Below, piece after piece: positions 25,086-34,089 of a DNA stretch of 64,000 nt; the first letter of the stretch is position 1, and every line of letters starts with the position of its first letter. The translations under genes were made by a program, and so were the position numbers. This DNA is from Niabella sp. (GTDB lineage: Bacteria; Bacteroidota; Bacteroidia; Chitinophagales; Chitinophagaceae), in NCBI GenBank assembly GCA_017744715.1, contig JAGIAT010000001.1:620001-684000 (forward strand), given 5' to 3'. The notes under the pieces are model-generated. The model saw nothing but the letters and a program-made list of their open reading frames with translations, searched no databases and had not been told where the DNA came from.

Positions 25086-26702
25086 TCACAACACCACATT
25101 CTGAACCAGCCCGCTTTTTTCCGGGTAGTCCGTATTGTAATTCAGGCCCCGGCTTTCCTTGCGGAATATGGCTCCTTTTACGATCAGGTAGCCAATGGTG
25201 ATCAGGTTGCGGAGCTCCAGCAGTTGCGGTGATACTTTGCTGGACCGGTATAGTTGTTCCGTTTCTTCCCATAACAGATCCAGGCGTTTGGATGCCCGTT
25301 CCAGGCGGATATTATTGCGTACAATACCTACATAGTCCGACATTACCTGCCGCAGCTCTTTCAGGCTTTGGGTAATCAGGATCATTTCCTTGGGCTGCAT
25401 GGTACCCCTGGCGTTCCACTCCGGAATAAGGCCTTCGTAATGATGATCATTCAGTTCGTTATTCAGAGCTTTTGCGGATACATGTTCAAAACAGCGGTGT
25501 GCAAACACCATCGCCTCCAGGAGCGAATTGCTGGCCAGCCGGTTGGCGCCGTGTAACCCCGTGCTGCTGCATTCGCCTACGGCGTACAGGTTGCGTATGG
25601 AGGTTTGCCCCCATTCATTTACCTTAATACCGCCGCAGCTGTAATGTGCGGCCGGTGAAACCGGAATCATCTGTTTTGTAATATCGATGCCGATGCTTTT
25701 ACATTTTTCATAAATATTGGGGAAATGTTCCAGGAATTTTTCCAGTTCAAAATGCCGGCAATCCAGCCATACATGTTCGGTACCGGTGCGTTTCATTTCG
25801 CTGTCGATGGCGCGTGCCACAATATCGCGGGGTGCCAGGTCTTTGCGCTCATCGTATTGCTCCATAAAGGCTTCACCGTCTTTGTTGCGCAGGATACCGC
25901 CGTCGCCCCGAACAGCTTCCGTAATTAAAAACGCCTGGCCGGTTAATCCGGCTTCAAACAACGCCGTAGGATGAAACTGGATGAACTCCATATTTTCAAT
26001 GCGCCCCTTGGCGCGGTATACCATGGCTACGCCGTCACCGGTGGCAATGCCGGGATTGGTGGTGGTACGGTATACCTGCCCGTTGCCGCCGGAAGCCAGG
26101 TAAGTGGTTTTGGCCAGGATGGTTTCTATTTCATTGGTGCGCAGGTTCAGTACATAAACACCGTAGCACTCAATATCGGGTGTGGCCTTGGTAACCAGGT
26201 AGCCCAGATGGTGCTGGGTGATCAGATCAATAACAAAACAATGCTTAATGATTTCGATATTGGGACAGGAGCCAACGGCCTCCAGCAAGGCCCGTTCCAT
26301 TTCCCATCCGGTAATGTCTTTATGATGCAGGATGCGGAATTCGCTGTGGCCGCCTTCTTTCCCGCGCTTGTAGTCGCCGTCTGCTTCTTTATCAAAATTG
26401 GTACCCAGGGCAATCAGTTCATTGATGCGCTCGGGGCCTTCCGTAACCACAATCTCCACGATCTTTTTATTGCAAAGACCGTCTCCGGCAATCAGGGTAT
26501 CCTCGATATGTTTTTCAAAACTATCGCGTTCCAGGTCATTGACCACGGCCACACCGCCCTGTGCATATTTGGTATTGGTTTCATCTGCGGCCGCTTTGGT
26601 CAATACCAGTATTTTTTTATCAGGAAACTGATGCGCCATTTTATAGGCGTATGTAAGTCCTGCAATACCCGTTCCGATCACCAGAAAATCTACCTGCTGC
26701 AT
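25086..26702 (-). CDS. nadB: L-aspartate oxidase
   Basis: 538 aa, usual length. FAD-binding GxGxAG in VIGTGIAGLTYAYKMA (about 8-22), TKYAQGGVAVV, FIQFHPTALF, catalytic-region RDIVARAID, and HYSCGGI plus GLHGANRLASNSLLEAMVFAHR, all typical of NadB. It oxidises L-aspartate to iminoaspartate, the first step of de novo NAD synthesis. nadA and nadC are not adjacent; the window also holds the nadR-pnuC salvage genes about 9 kb away. Confidence 0.97.
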   Translation of the reverse strand: MQQVDFLVIGTGIAGLTYAYKMAHQFPDKKILVLTKAAADETNTKYAQGGVAVVNDLERDSFEKHIEDTLIAGDGLCNKKIVEIVVTEGPERINELIALGTNFDKEADGDYKRGKEGGHSEFRILHHKDITGWEMERALLEAVGSCPNIEIIKHCFVIDLITQHHLGYLVTKATPDIECYGVYVLNLRTNEIETILAKTTYLASGGNGQVYRTTTNPGIATGDGVAMVYRAKGRIENMEFIQFHPTALFEAGLTGQAFLITEAVRGDGGILRNKDGEAFMEQYDERKDLAPRDIVARAIDSEMKRTGTEHVWLDCRHFELEKFLEHFPNIYEKCKSIGIDITKQMIPVSPAAHYSCGGIKVNEWGQTSIRNLYAVGECSSTGLHGANRLASNSLLEAMVFAHRCFEHVSAKALNNELNDHHYEGLIPEWNARGTMQPKEMILITQSLKELRQVMSDYVGIVRNNIRLERASKRLDLLWEETEQLYRSSKVSPQLLELRNLITIGYLIVKGAIFRKESRGLNYNTDYPEKSGLVQNVVL

Positions 26703-26896
26703 GTACGTTGTTTAAACAGTAAAAATAGGATTTATTTGGTTTGGGGCATAACGTGCCTGTTGCCGTTCATAAATTTTGCTGCTATGCTGCTTCTTTGATC
26801 CCGTTCTCTCAATGCAACCGGTTGTCCTGCTCCTGCTTCACTCCCGGTAGGGCTTCTTCTGTATCTTCGTCGCTCTGGTGAATTAAAATAAAAACG

Positions 26897-27793
26897 ATGA
26901 TGAGCAATATGCGAAAAATAGTAATGATGTTGATGAGTATCTGGCTGCCCTTTGCCGCAATGGCCCAGCCATCCAAGGTAAAACATGTGATCCTGATCGG
27001 ATGCGATGGATTTGGTGCGTATGCACTGCCGGAAGCGGAGATGCCACAGTTGAAAAAGCTGATGCAGGAAGGTGCCTGGTCTTTAACCGCCCGTTCGGTA
27101 CTCCCTTCATCCAGTGCGGTAAACTGGGCCTCCCTGTTAATGGGTGCCGGGCCAACGGTACATGGTTATACGGAATGGAACAGCGCGGTTCCGGAAATTC
27201 CCTCCGCAGACACCAGCCGGTTCGGTTTATTTCCTTCTGTTTTTTCGTTATTGAAGGAACAACGGCCAGACGCTGTGTCGGCCCTGATCTATAGCTGGCA
27301 GGGGATCGGTCCGCTGGTGGAAAAGGATGCAACCACCATACGGGTGGCCGGAAAAGACAAGGACGATTTTTGTGTAGATACGGCCATCGCCATCATCCGG
27401 ACACAGAAGCCGGTGCTGACCTTTGTGCACCTGGATGAGCCGGATGGGGTAGGGCATAATATCGGCCATCGTACCCCGGAATATTATAAAGAGCTGCAAA
27501 AAGTGGATGCCCGTATCGGCCGCATTGTAAAGGCGGTGGAAGATGCCGGCATCGCCAACGAATCGGTCATTATTGTAACGGCAGATCATGGCGGCAAGGG
27601 CAAGGGACACGGCGGCAAGTCGCTGGATGAAGTGCAAATCCCCTGGGTAGTTTATGGCCGGGGAGTGCAAAAGGGGCGTGCGTTGAAACAGCCCATTATT
27701 ACGTATGATACGGCGGCTACCATTGCCTGGCTGTTAAAACTGAAGATGCCCGGAAGCTGGAGAGGGCTGCCGGTAAAAGAGGCCTTCCGGTAA
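26897..27793 (+). CDS. secreted alkaline-phosphatase-superfamily phosphodiesterase
   Basis: 298 aa with a Sec signal (MRKIVMMLMSIWLPFAAMAQ; starts at 26897 or 26909). Type I phosphodiesterase/nucleotide pyrophosphatase fold: metal Asp in LIGCDGFGAY, nucleophile region PSSSAVNWASLLMG, HLDEPDGVGHNIGH (metal Asp/His) and VTADHGGKGKGHGG (metal Asp/His). It would hydrolyse phosphomonoesters or diesters in the periplasm; the substrate is not predictable. No close partner gene. Confidence 0.88.
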   Translation: MMSNMRKIVMMLMSIWLPFAAMAQPSKVKHVILIGCDGFGAYALPEAEMPQLKKLMQEGAWSLTARSVLPSSSAVNWASLLMGAGPTVHGYTEWNSAVPEIPSADTSRFGLFPSVFSLLKEQRPDAVSALIYSWQGIGPLVEKDATTIRVAGKDKDDFCVDTAIAIIRTQKPVLTFVHLDEPDGVGHNIGHRTPEYYKELQKVDARIGRIVKAVEDAGIANESVIIVTADHGGKGKGHGGKSLDEVQIPWVVYGRGVQKGRALKQPIITYDTAATIAWLLKLKMPGSWRGLPVKEAFR

Positions 27794-28204
27794 TCACGAA
27801 CGGATCTGTTCCTTAAGCCGCTGCATATATTCATCAATGACAGCGGCTTTATTTTTTTTTATCTTTTTCCCCAGCTCCCTGCGTGGGCAATGATCATGGT
27901 AACGGGCACCCCAATCCATCAGTTCAACGATAATGGGCAGCAGGTCGGCCCCCTTTTGTGTAAGGCGATAGATGAATTTCGACCGGTTGTCCGGGGCGGT
28001 TTCTTTGGAAAGGATCTGTGCTGCTTCCAACAGGGCAAGGCGGCTGGAGAGGATGTTGGTGGCGATCTTTTCCTCCGATTTTAAAAACTCGCTGTACGAG
28101 CATTTACCGCGCAGCATTACATCGCGGATGATCAAAAGCGACCATTTATCGCCAAAAATATCCAGCGAACAGCTGATGGGACAATCGGATCTTTGTTTGC
28201 TCAT
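27794..28204 (-). CDS. HxlR-family transcriptional regulator
   Basis: 136 aa. HxlR winged helix: Cys near the N-terminus (CPISCSLDIFGDKWSLLIIRDVMLRGKCSYSEF), ATNILSSRLALLE and SKFIYRLTQKGADLLPI. These regulators respond to aldehydes, quinones or redox state. Diverges from the NTF2-like gene at 28305, with repeated GTACTTGCAA operators in the gap, so it probably represses itself and that gene. Confidence 0.93.
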   Translation of the reverse strand: MSKQRSDCPISCSLDIFGDKWSLLIIRDVMLRGKCSYSEFLKSEEKIATNILSSRLALLEAAQILSKETAPDNRSKFIYRLTQKGADLLPIIVELMDWGARYHDHCPRRELGKKIKKNKAAVIDEYMQRLKEQIRS

Positions 28205-28213
28205 TTTTTAAAA

Positions 28214-28264
28214 GTACTTGCAATTTGCAATAACTTTACTAACTTGGTACTTGCAAAATGCAAG
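28214..28264. promoter_or_regulatory. HxlR operator: two GTACTTGCAA sites
   Basis: GTACTTGCAATTTGCAA at 28214-28230 and GTACTTGCAAAATGCAAG at 28247-28264. The second contains the perfect palindrome CTTGCA-aaa-TGCAAG. The two GTACTTGCAA copies are 33 bp apart (about three helical turns), in the gap between hxlR and the gene it faces. Confidence 0.7.
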
Positions 28265-28304
28265 CGCAAAGATACGGATTGCTTAAAATGTAAAAACAAC
28301 AACG

Positions 28305-28685
28305 ATGGAACAAACAGCTACCACTAAACAACTTTTGGAACAGTATTACAGTGGGTTTGCCCGGAAAGAAGGATGGGAAACCGTGCTTTCCGAGAATTTT
28401 TTATTTACCGGGGGAGATATGACCCGCCCGGAACCGCTGGTGGGGAAGGCGGCCTACCGGCAGGTGATCGACCGCTTTTCCAGGGTATTTAATGCCATGC
28501 GGGTCAAAGAAATGATCATAGACGGCGGAAAAGCCTGTGTGATTGGTACCTACGATTATACCTTTCCCAATGGGGTACGTATGACCGGTGATGTAGCGGA
28601 GATCTGGGAAGCAGGAGCGGGGAAATTGCAGGCCCTCAGGATATTTTTTGATACGCTCACTTTTCAGAAAAACACACCCTCTTAA
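28305..28685 (+). CDS. NTF2-like (SnoaL) protein
   Basis: 126 aa, single cone-shaped alpha+beta fold pattern: TTKQLLEQYYSGFARKEGWETVLSENFLFTGGD, AYRQVIDRFSRVFNAM and AEIWEAGAGKLQALRIFFDT. Such proteins are isomerases, hydrolases or ligand binders; residues do not fix which. Divergent from hxlR across a clear operator, and 10 bp before the TfoX-N gene, so the two are probably cotranscribed under HxlR control. Confidence 0.8.
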   Translation: MEQTATTKQLLEQYYSGFARKEGWETVLSENFLFTGGDMTRPEPLVGKAAYRQVIDRFSRVFNAMRVKEMIIDGGKACVIGTYDYTFPNGVRMTGDVAEIWEAGAGKLQALRIFFDTLTFQKNTPS

Positions 28686-28695
28686 TCCTGTTTAT

Positions 28696-29049
28696 ATGGC
28701 ATACAGCACATCGCTTGCACAGCGTATGCGGCAGGCCCTGGCGGCCATTCCGCATGTTGAGGAAAAAAAAATGTTTGGCGGCCTGGCCTTTATGGTCAAC
28801 GGGAAAATGTGTCTTACCGTTGGTGCCGGCCGGATCATGTGCCGGGTAGAAGCGGCTATGCATGATGCACTGGTGGCAAAAAAGGGCTGCAGTGCGGTTA
28901 TTATGAAGGGCCGTATCTACAGGGGCTATGTGCATGTAAACGAGGCGCAGCTTCGGACAAAGGCCTCCCTGGATTACTGGGTTGAGCTGGCCCTGGAGCA
29001 TAACAAAACGATAGCCGCCGCAATGCCTTTAAAAATCCGCAGGCGCTGA
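28696..29049 (+). CDS. TfoX N-terminal domain protein
   Basis: 117 aa from the ATG at 28696; an earlier in-frame ATG (28648) would overlap the preceding gene. TfoX-N pattern: HVEEKKMFGGLAFMVNGKMCLTVGAGRIMCRV and KGRIYRGYVHV. Stand-alone domains of this type are common in Bacteroidota and are not competence regulators in the Haemophilus sense. The gap to the preceding NTF2-like gene is 10 bp. Confidence 0.85.
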   Translation: MAYSTSLAQRMRQALAAIPHVEEKKMFGGLAFMVNGKMCLTVGAGRIMCRVEAAMHDALVAKKGCSAVIMKGRIYRGYVHVNEAQLRTKASLDYWVELALEHNKTIAAAMPLKIRRR

Positions 29050-29178
29050 TTTGGCAACTGCAGGAAAATTCTTTAACACAATCCTAATAGTGCGCAGGGC
29101 TTCAGGACTGGTTTTTGTGGCGGAAACCGGAAGGATTCCATTCCGTTAAAAATTGTTGAACCACAAAAACACAGTAAC

Positions 29179-29715
29179 ATGAAAAAAAGAATCGCCATTC
29201 TTGCTACGCATGGCTTTGAAGAGAGTGAACTGAAATCTCCGAAAGAATACCTGGAACAACAGGGCTGGGAAGCGTTGATCATCAGCCCGGAACCAGGCAG
29301 TATCAGGTCCTGGGCAAAAAAAAACTGGGGAAAGGAATACCCGGTGGATCAAACGGTGGGGGAAGCAGATGCCTCCTCATTTGATGCGCTGGTGCTGCCC
29401 GGAGGGGTACTGAATCCCGACAAATTGCGCACAAACGAAGAAGCGCTGGATTTTATACGCGATTTTTTTGATCAGCAGAAACCCGTTGCGGCTATTTGTC
29501 ATGGGCCGCAGTTGCTGATCAATGCGGGTGTGGTAAATGGCCGGAGAATGACGTCGGTACCGGCAATCCGTGCAGACCTTGTAAATGCTGGTGCCGACTG
29601 GGCCGATGAGGAAGTGGTCGTAGATGCGGGTTTGATAACCAGCCGTACGCCAAAAGATCTGCCTGCTTTTAATAAAAAAATGGTGGAAGAGATACAGGAA
29701 GGCGTACATGCCTGA
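29179..29715 (+). CDS. DJ-1/PfpI-family protein (protein deglycase-like)
   Basis: 178 aa. DJ-1/PfpI fold: RIAILATHGFEESEL with the conserved Glu, DALVLPGGVLNPDKLR, nucleophile-elbow Cys in AAICHGPQLLI, and TSRTPKDLPAF. Family members are glyoxalase III/deglycase-like or general stress proteins of the cytoplasm. No operon partner. Confidence 0.9.
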   Translation: MKKRIAILATHGFEESELKSPKEYLEQQGWEALIISPEPGSIRSWAKKNWGKEYPVDQTVGEADASSFDALVLPGGVLNPDKLRTNEEALDFIRDFFDQQKPVAAICHGPQLLINAGVVNGRRMTSVPAIRADLVNAGADWADEEVVVDAGLITSRTPKDLPAFNKKMVEEIQEGVHA

Positions 29716-29845
29716 GATGTTGCTCTTAACGACGGAATACAGAGAACGGCCAATGATCGGTCAGTAAATGATTCCTGTTTTATTTGTAAGTTTGGGAAGC
29801 TGCCGGTTCCGCATAAAACACGGCGGATCCGGGAATTTCTTTAAT

Positions 29846-31750
29846 ATGCAAATACGCGTTGGTTGTAAAAAAATGCTGCTGCTGGCAGGACTTGTGCTTA
29901 ACGGTATGGCAATGTGCGCGCAGTCACGGCCGAATATTCTCTGGATCACAATTGAAGATACTTCGCCCCGGTTTATCGGCTGTTATGGTAATGCTGCAGC
30001 ACATACACCAAATATAGACCGGATGGCAAAGGAGGGTGTCCGTTTTACCAGTGCTTTTTCTACCAACACCGTATGCTCACCCAGCCGCACTACATTGATC
30101 ACGGGCGTGCGCACATATGCTGCCGGAACCGGTCATCACCGGAGCAAAATACGCACACCGGACTGGATGTATGGTTTTCCCTTTTATATGCGGCAGGCCG
30201 GGTATTATACCTCCAACAATGCAAAGACTGATTACAACCTTGCAGGAGCAAAATTGATTACACAACAGGCATGGAACGAAAGCAGTGCAACAGCCGGATG
30301 GTGGAACCGCAAGCCGGGGCAGCCATTTTTTGCTGTGTTTAATTTTAATGATAGTCATCAGTCCCGTACGATGACCGACCCTTATGACGTATACCGGAAG
30401 CATGTATGGGAACGGCTAAGCCCTGGTGACCGGATCGCAGATACCGCGTTTCCCATGCCCCCTATTTACAGGAACAGCGCAGCAATGCGCAAACAAATGG
30501 CCCGCGTTTATAACGCAATAGCGCTTACCGATAACAGCGTCGGAAAACTCCTGGAACGGTTACAAAGCGATCATTTGATGGATAGTACCATCATATTTTT
30601 CTTCAGTGATCATGGTGAAGGTATCCCGCGGGGCAAAACAAACGGCATCGATCTGGGCTACCGGGTTCCGTTTATTGTATGGCTGCCGCCGATGTATAAA
30701 GATCGCTCTCCCTGGCAAACAGGAACGGTTACAGATGAGCTGATCGATTTTGAAGATCTGGCGCCAACGCTGATCAGCATGACCGGCGCGCCGGTGCCAG
30801 GGTACATGAACGGTCGTATCCTGATGGGTTCGCAACGGATACCGCCCAAAAAATATATCGGGCTTTCTTCCGACCGGTCGGATAATGGGATTGATATGGT
30901 GCGCAGCATTACGGACGGGCGTTACCTGTATTCCCGTAATTATATGCCCTTTATGCCGGAGGCGCGTTACATCAACTATATGGAAATTAGCGCTATTAAA
31001 CAGATCATGCGGCAGGACCTGGCCGCCGGCACGCTCAACCATATACAGCGACTGCTGTTTGAGCCACGGCCTGCTGAATTTCTTTTTGACACGGAACAGG
31101 ATCCCTGGGAATGTAAGAACCTTGTCACAGACATCCGTTACAAAGCGCAACTGGATGCCATGCGGCAGGAGCTGGATCAGCAGGTGCTGAAGACCCGTGA
31201 TGTAATGTTTTTACCGGAGTATGAACTGGCGGCGATTACAGCAGCGGGCAGGGATCCGTACACGTTCCGGTTGGATGAAAAACAATACCCATTGCGCAGG
31301 ATCTATGCTGCGGCCCGTTTATCCGGCAAAAAGGGCCGGTCCGTTGTCAGCGATCAGATCCGGTTGCTGAACGATACCAGCCGGATCGTACGGTATTGGG
31401 CTGCCGTTGGATTAAGAGCACAGCCTCCGGAGTTGTTAAAACCCTATCGTAAGGTATTGCTTCAGGCATTGACGGATCCGTACCCGCCGGCCCGCATAAG
31501 CATAGCATCGGTGGTTTATGAAGCGTTCAGCAGCGAAGCAGCGCTGACAGCGCTTGAAGCCGGAATAGCGGATGCCAGTGACCACCTGTCGCTGATGACG
31601 CTCAATTATCTTCTTTATACAAAGCATAAACCCGCATTTGTGCCGGCGGTGCAAAAGATAGCAAATGACCCTGTCAGAAGCGAAAATGTTCGGTGGGCAG
31701 CAAAAGATCTGCTGGTGCATATGGGACAAGCCACCTATGCTGCTCCATAA
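29846..31750 (+). CDS. type I sulfatase with an alpha-helical repeat tail
   Basis: 634 aa from the ATG at 29846, which gives a plausible Sec signal (KKMLLLAGLVLNGMAMCAQ). The open frame from 29768 contains a TAAGTTTG box (29787-29794) and is less likely. Sulfatase motif CSPSRTTLITG with Cys77 as the residue converted to formylglycine; metal-site motifs ITIEDTS near the N-terminus and FSDHGEGIPRGK. The last 110 residues (YWAAVGLRAQPPELLKPYRKV, ALTDPYPPARISIASVVYEAF) look like HEAT-type repeats, known on some Planctomycete and Bacteroidota sulfatases. Exported; substrate unknown. No sulfatase-maturase or SusCD pair is adjacent. Confidence 0.88.
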   Translation: MQIRVGCKKMLLLAGLVLNGMAMCAQSRPNILWITIEDTSPRFIGCYGNAAAHTPNIDRMAKEGVRFTSAFSTNTVCSPSRTTLITGVRTYAAGTGHHRSKIRTPDWMYGFPFYMRQAGYYTSNNAKTDYNLAGAKLITQQAWNESSATAGWWNRKPGQPFFAVFNFNDSHQSRTMTDPYDVYRKHVWERLSPGDRIADTAFPMPPIYRNSAAMRKQMARVYNAIALTDNSVGKLLERLQSDHLMDSTIIFFFSDHGEGIPRGKTNGIDLGYRVPFIVWLPPMYKDRSPWQTGTVTDELIDFEDLAPTLISMTGAPVPGYMNGRILMGSQRIPPKKYIGLSSDRSDNGIDMVRSITDGRYLYSRNYMPFMPEARYINYMEISAIKQIMRQDLAAGTLNHIQRLLFEPRPAEFLFDTEQDPWECKNLVTDIRYKAQLDAMRQELDQQVLKTRDVMFLPEYELAAITAAGRDPYTFRLDEKQYPLRRIYAAARLSGKKGRSVVSDQIRLLNDTSRIVRYWAAVGLRAQPPELLKPYRKVLLQALTDPYPPARISIASVVYEAFSSEAALTALEAGIADASDHLSLMTLNYLLYTKHKPAFVPAVQKIANDPVRSENVRWAAKDLLVHMGQATYAAP

Positions 31751-31760
31751 GCAGGAGTAG

Positions 31761-32141
31761 CTATCTTCCGATCAGGTAAAGATATTGCCTCCGTTGTTCA
31801 ATTACGCTCCAGGCCATCACCAGCGCCATCAGTGCCGGCATGAACCACCCACCCGGATCGGTACTGATCTGGGTAAGAAGAATGCCCGCCATAACCGGGG
31901 TGAGGATCAGGGTACCCAACGCCCGGTACCGGGGAATGATAAATAAAAGGCCTCCTGCTATTTCTGCAATACCCACCAGCGGCATCAGCCAGGAGATCTG
32001 CATCATCGCTGTAAATAATTTCAGCGATGCTTCCGGCATTTCTTTGGGCACGGGCAGGTAATTAAAAAATTTATTAAGCCCGGCATTGATGAATAATAAT
32101 CCTGTAAGCAAACAGGCAACAAAAAGTAGTTTCTTTTTCAT
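31761..32141 (-). CDS. DoxX-like membrane protein
   Basis: 126 aa with four hydrophobic segments: LLFVACLLTGLLFINAGLNKF, SWLMPLVGIAEIAGGLLFIIP, LGTLILTPVMAGILL and WFMPALMALVMAWSV. The pattern GxNKFF plus xxGxxExxGGLLxxxP is typical of the DoxX family. Function of most members is unknown. Its stop lies 10 bp from the convergent sulfatase stop. Confidence 0.85.
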   Translation of the reverse strand: MKKKLLFVACLLTGLLFINAGLNKFFNYLPVPKEMPEASLKLFTAMMQISWLMPLVGIAEIAGGLLFIIPRYRALGTLILTPVMAGILLTQISTDPGGWFMPALMALVMAWSVIEQRRQYLYLIGR

Positions 32142-32588
32142 GTTATGATTTTTTTGATGGGTTGGGGTAATAAAATAATCGGCAGTCTGCAGCTATCAGC
32201 GGTCAGCATCGGGTATCGGTCATCCGGCGGGGTGTTTCGGAAGCGATTTCAAATACCGCCGGTCGTCCCGTTACCCGAAGGCCATTGATCATGGATACAC
32301 AAAACAACACAAGCCGGGAACGTGAAACAAAAAACCTAAGGGCCTCCCTGCGGCTGTTTAAAAGAACATTGATGGCTTCCTGCACGATTTCTTTCATAAT
32401 TGTTTTAATTGGATGATTGAAATTGATACCTGCAAGATACATGGTCGTTAAAACGGATATCGATGCCTTTTGCGTCGTTCTTGAATGCAGATTGCGGCAA
32501 TGGTTTGAACGCAATACGGGGCTGCTTCAGGTCTGTACCGGTTAAGGCGGTGTAAAAGAAATAAAGTACCTTCCGGTAAAATTGCGCC
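32142..32588. other. 447-bp gap with type A repeats
   Basis: Contains TGCAGCTATCAGCGGTCAGC and related words (about 32190-32225), the same degenerate CTGATA-type repeat as at 18512-18690. A 64-codon minus-strand frame (ATG at 32397) reads into this repeat and I do not support it as a gene. Nothing else recognised. Confidence 0.5.
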
Positions 32589-32981
32589 ATGAGCCCGGAT
32601 ATAACCGCTTACAATAAGGCCCAAACGAAAGAAGATCAGGCCATCTGTAACCTGCTGGCACAGGAGATCTGCACCCATCTGCCGGAAGCTGAAAATAAGA
32701 TCTGGCACCGGCACCCGGTGTGGTTCCTGGATGGAAACCCTGTTGTGGGCTATAGCAAGCTGAAGGATAGCGTGCGGTTGTTGTTTTGGAGCGGACAGTC
32801 GTTTGAAGAACCCGGATTGTTGCCGGAGGGCAGTTTTAAAGCAGCGGAAGCCCGCTACATACATGAAAAAGCGGTGAACAAAAAAGACCTGAAACGATGG
32901 CTTAAAAAGGCCAGGGACATTCAATGGGATTATAAAAATATTGTAAAGCGCAAGGGTAAATTGGAGCGGCTCAAAGGATAG
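32589..32981 (+). CDS. DUF1801-family protein
   Basis: 130 aa, no signal peptide. Pattern of the DUF1801/YdhG-like family: ICTHLPEAENKIWHRHPVWFLDGNPVVGYSKLKDSVRLLFWSG, then a basic helical C-terminus (LKRWLKKARDIQWDYKNIVKRKGKLERL). The molecular role of the family is not established. Stands alone. Confidence 0.75.
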   Translation: MSPDITAYNKAQTKEDQAICNLLAQEICTHLPEAENKIWHRHPVWFLDGNPVVGYSKLKDSVRLLFWSGQSFEEPGLLPEGSFKAAEARYIHEKAVNKKDLKRWLKKARDIQWDYKNIVKRKGKLERLKG

Positions 32982-33124
32982 GGAATGATTGCAGGTGCCC
33001 GGCAAGGTTCGTACGGGAGTTGTTAAAGGCCCGTTTGATACGGAACCATCGTTTTGGAGGCTATTTAAAACCGTTGTTCCGGAACGCCGCGCCCTTGCAT
33101 AAACGGTCGTAAACCTTAACGATT

Positions 33125-33691
33125 ATGGAAGAAACCTTCACTCATGTAAGAACCATGATCAGCATCATCCTGGGATTTGGGATCGCCCAGTTGCTGAAAA
33201 ATGCCGTGAAACTGATCGATCTTCGTAAAGGTCCCAAACCCAGTCCGCTGCATTTGCTATGGGTGGGTTATACATTTTTGCTGATCATTCACTTCTGGTG
33301 GTGGGAGGCACGCTTATCCGGTGTGGGAAGCTGGAATTTCCTGGAATACCTGTTCCTTATCTTTTATACAACCATGTATTTTGCCCTGTCTGTACTGATC
33401 TTTCCGGACAGTATCAGTGACTACAACGGATACCAGGATTATTTTTTTTCGCGAAAGCGATGGTTTTTTTCATTCCTGATCGTCATTTTTATTACAGACT
33501 TTGCGGATACACTTTTAAAAGGGAAACAATATTTCCTGTCGCTTCACTGGGAATACCCCGTGCGCAACCTTGTGCACATTGCGCTGTGCCTGCTAGGTAT
33601 GCGCTTTAACAATATTCGGTTTCAATATGCACTGGCCCTGCTTTTCATCCTGTATGAAGTTTCCTATATCCTCCGGCATTATTTCTTTTAA
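33125..33691 (+). CDS. multi-pass membrane protein of unknown function
   Basis: 188 aa with five or six predicted membrane helices: MISIILGFGIAQLLKN, LLWVGYTFLLIIHFWWW, FLEYLFLIFYTTMYFALSVLIF, FFSFLIVIFITDFAD, LVHIALCLLGM and YALALLFILYEVSYIL. I recognise no family motif or catalytic residues. Not in an operon. Confidence 0.7.
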   Translation: MEETFTHVRTMISIILGFGIAQLLKNAVKLIDLRKGPKPSPLHLLWVGYTFLLIIHFWWWEARLSGVGSWNFLEYLFLIFYTTMYFALSVLIFPDSISDYNGYQDYFFSRKRWFFSFLIVIFITDFADTLLKGKQYFLSLHWEYPVRNLVHIALCLLGMRFNNIRFQYALALLFILYEVSYILRHYFF

Positions 33692-34089
33692 GGGCAAACG
33701 GTATGGTTTCGATTTTCGCCTGACAAACGGTTGTCATAACAGGAACGGAGTTTCGTATATGGTTAACGATTGTTTCAATAACCGGTCCGCTGATGCGGCA
33801 ACCGGACCGTTCGCAAACAGGTTATGAACCCCGGTTTTTAAAAATTACGCCTTCGATATACCCGGATTCCGGTGTTGGTTAGCTGCTTTTTTTTACGGGC
33901 AATACGCCTGAAAACGATCCAAAAGAAATGTTATTGATTTCTTAAAAAGCATCTACGATTTTTTAATACGAACATTGTCGTATATTTTCGCACGGCACTT
34001 TCTTTATTTGATACCATTGTTTTGCGGTTTCGTCACAGGGTATAAACAGCGGGAGGTGTTTTTTAATAACCTTGCTTAAAAAAATGCTC
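33692..34089. other. 398-bp gap upstream of the outer-membrane receptor-like gene
   Basis: Contains a 7-bp perfect stem CGGTCCG/CGGACCG (33783-33809) after the membrane-protein gene, without a T-run; a weak stem AAGAAAT/ATTTCTT near 33926-33946; and the inverted repeat ATACGA-n6-TCGTAT (33966-33983), about 110 nt before the next ATG. No gene supported. Confidence 0.45.
33966..33983. promoter_or_regulatory. inverted repeat ATACGA-ACATTG-TCGTAT
   Basis: Perfect 6-bp arms with a 6-bp spacer, 106 bp before the OMP start. It overlaps TATATTTTCG, which resembles a -7 box. A possible operator; the regulator is unknown. Confidence 0.35.

Noticed and set aside
32203..32397. 64-codon minus-strand frame starting ATG 32397
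   Set aside because: The start context is acceptable, but the 3' third runs through type A repeats and no family pattern is seen.
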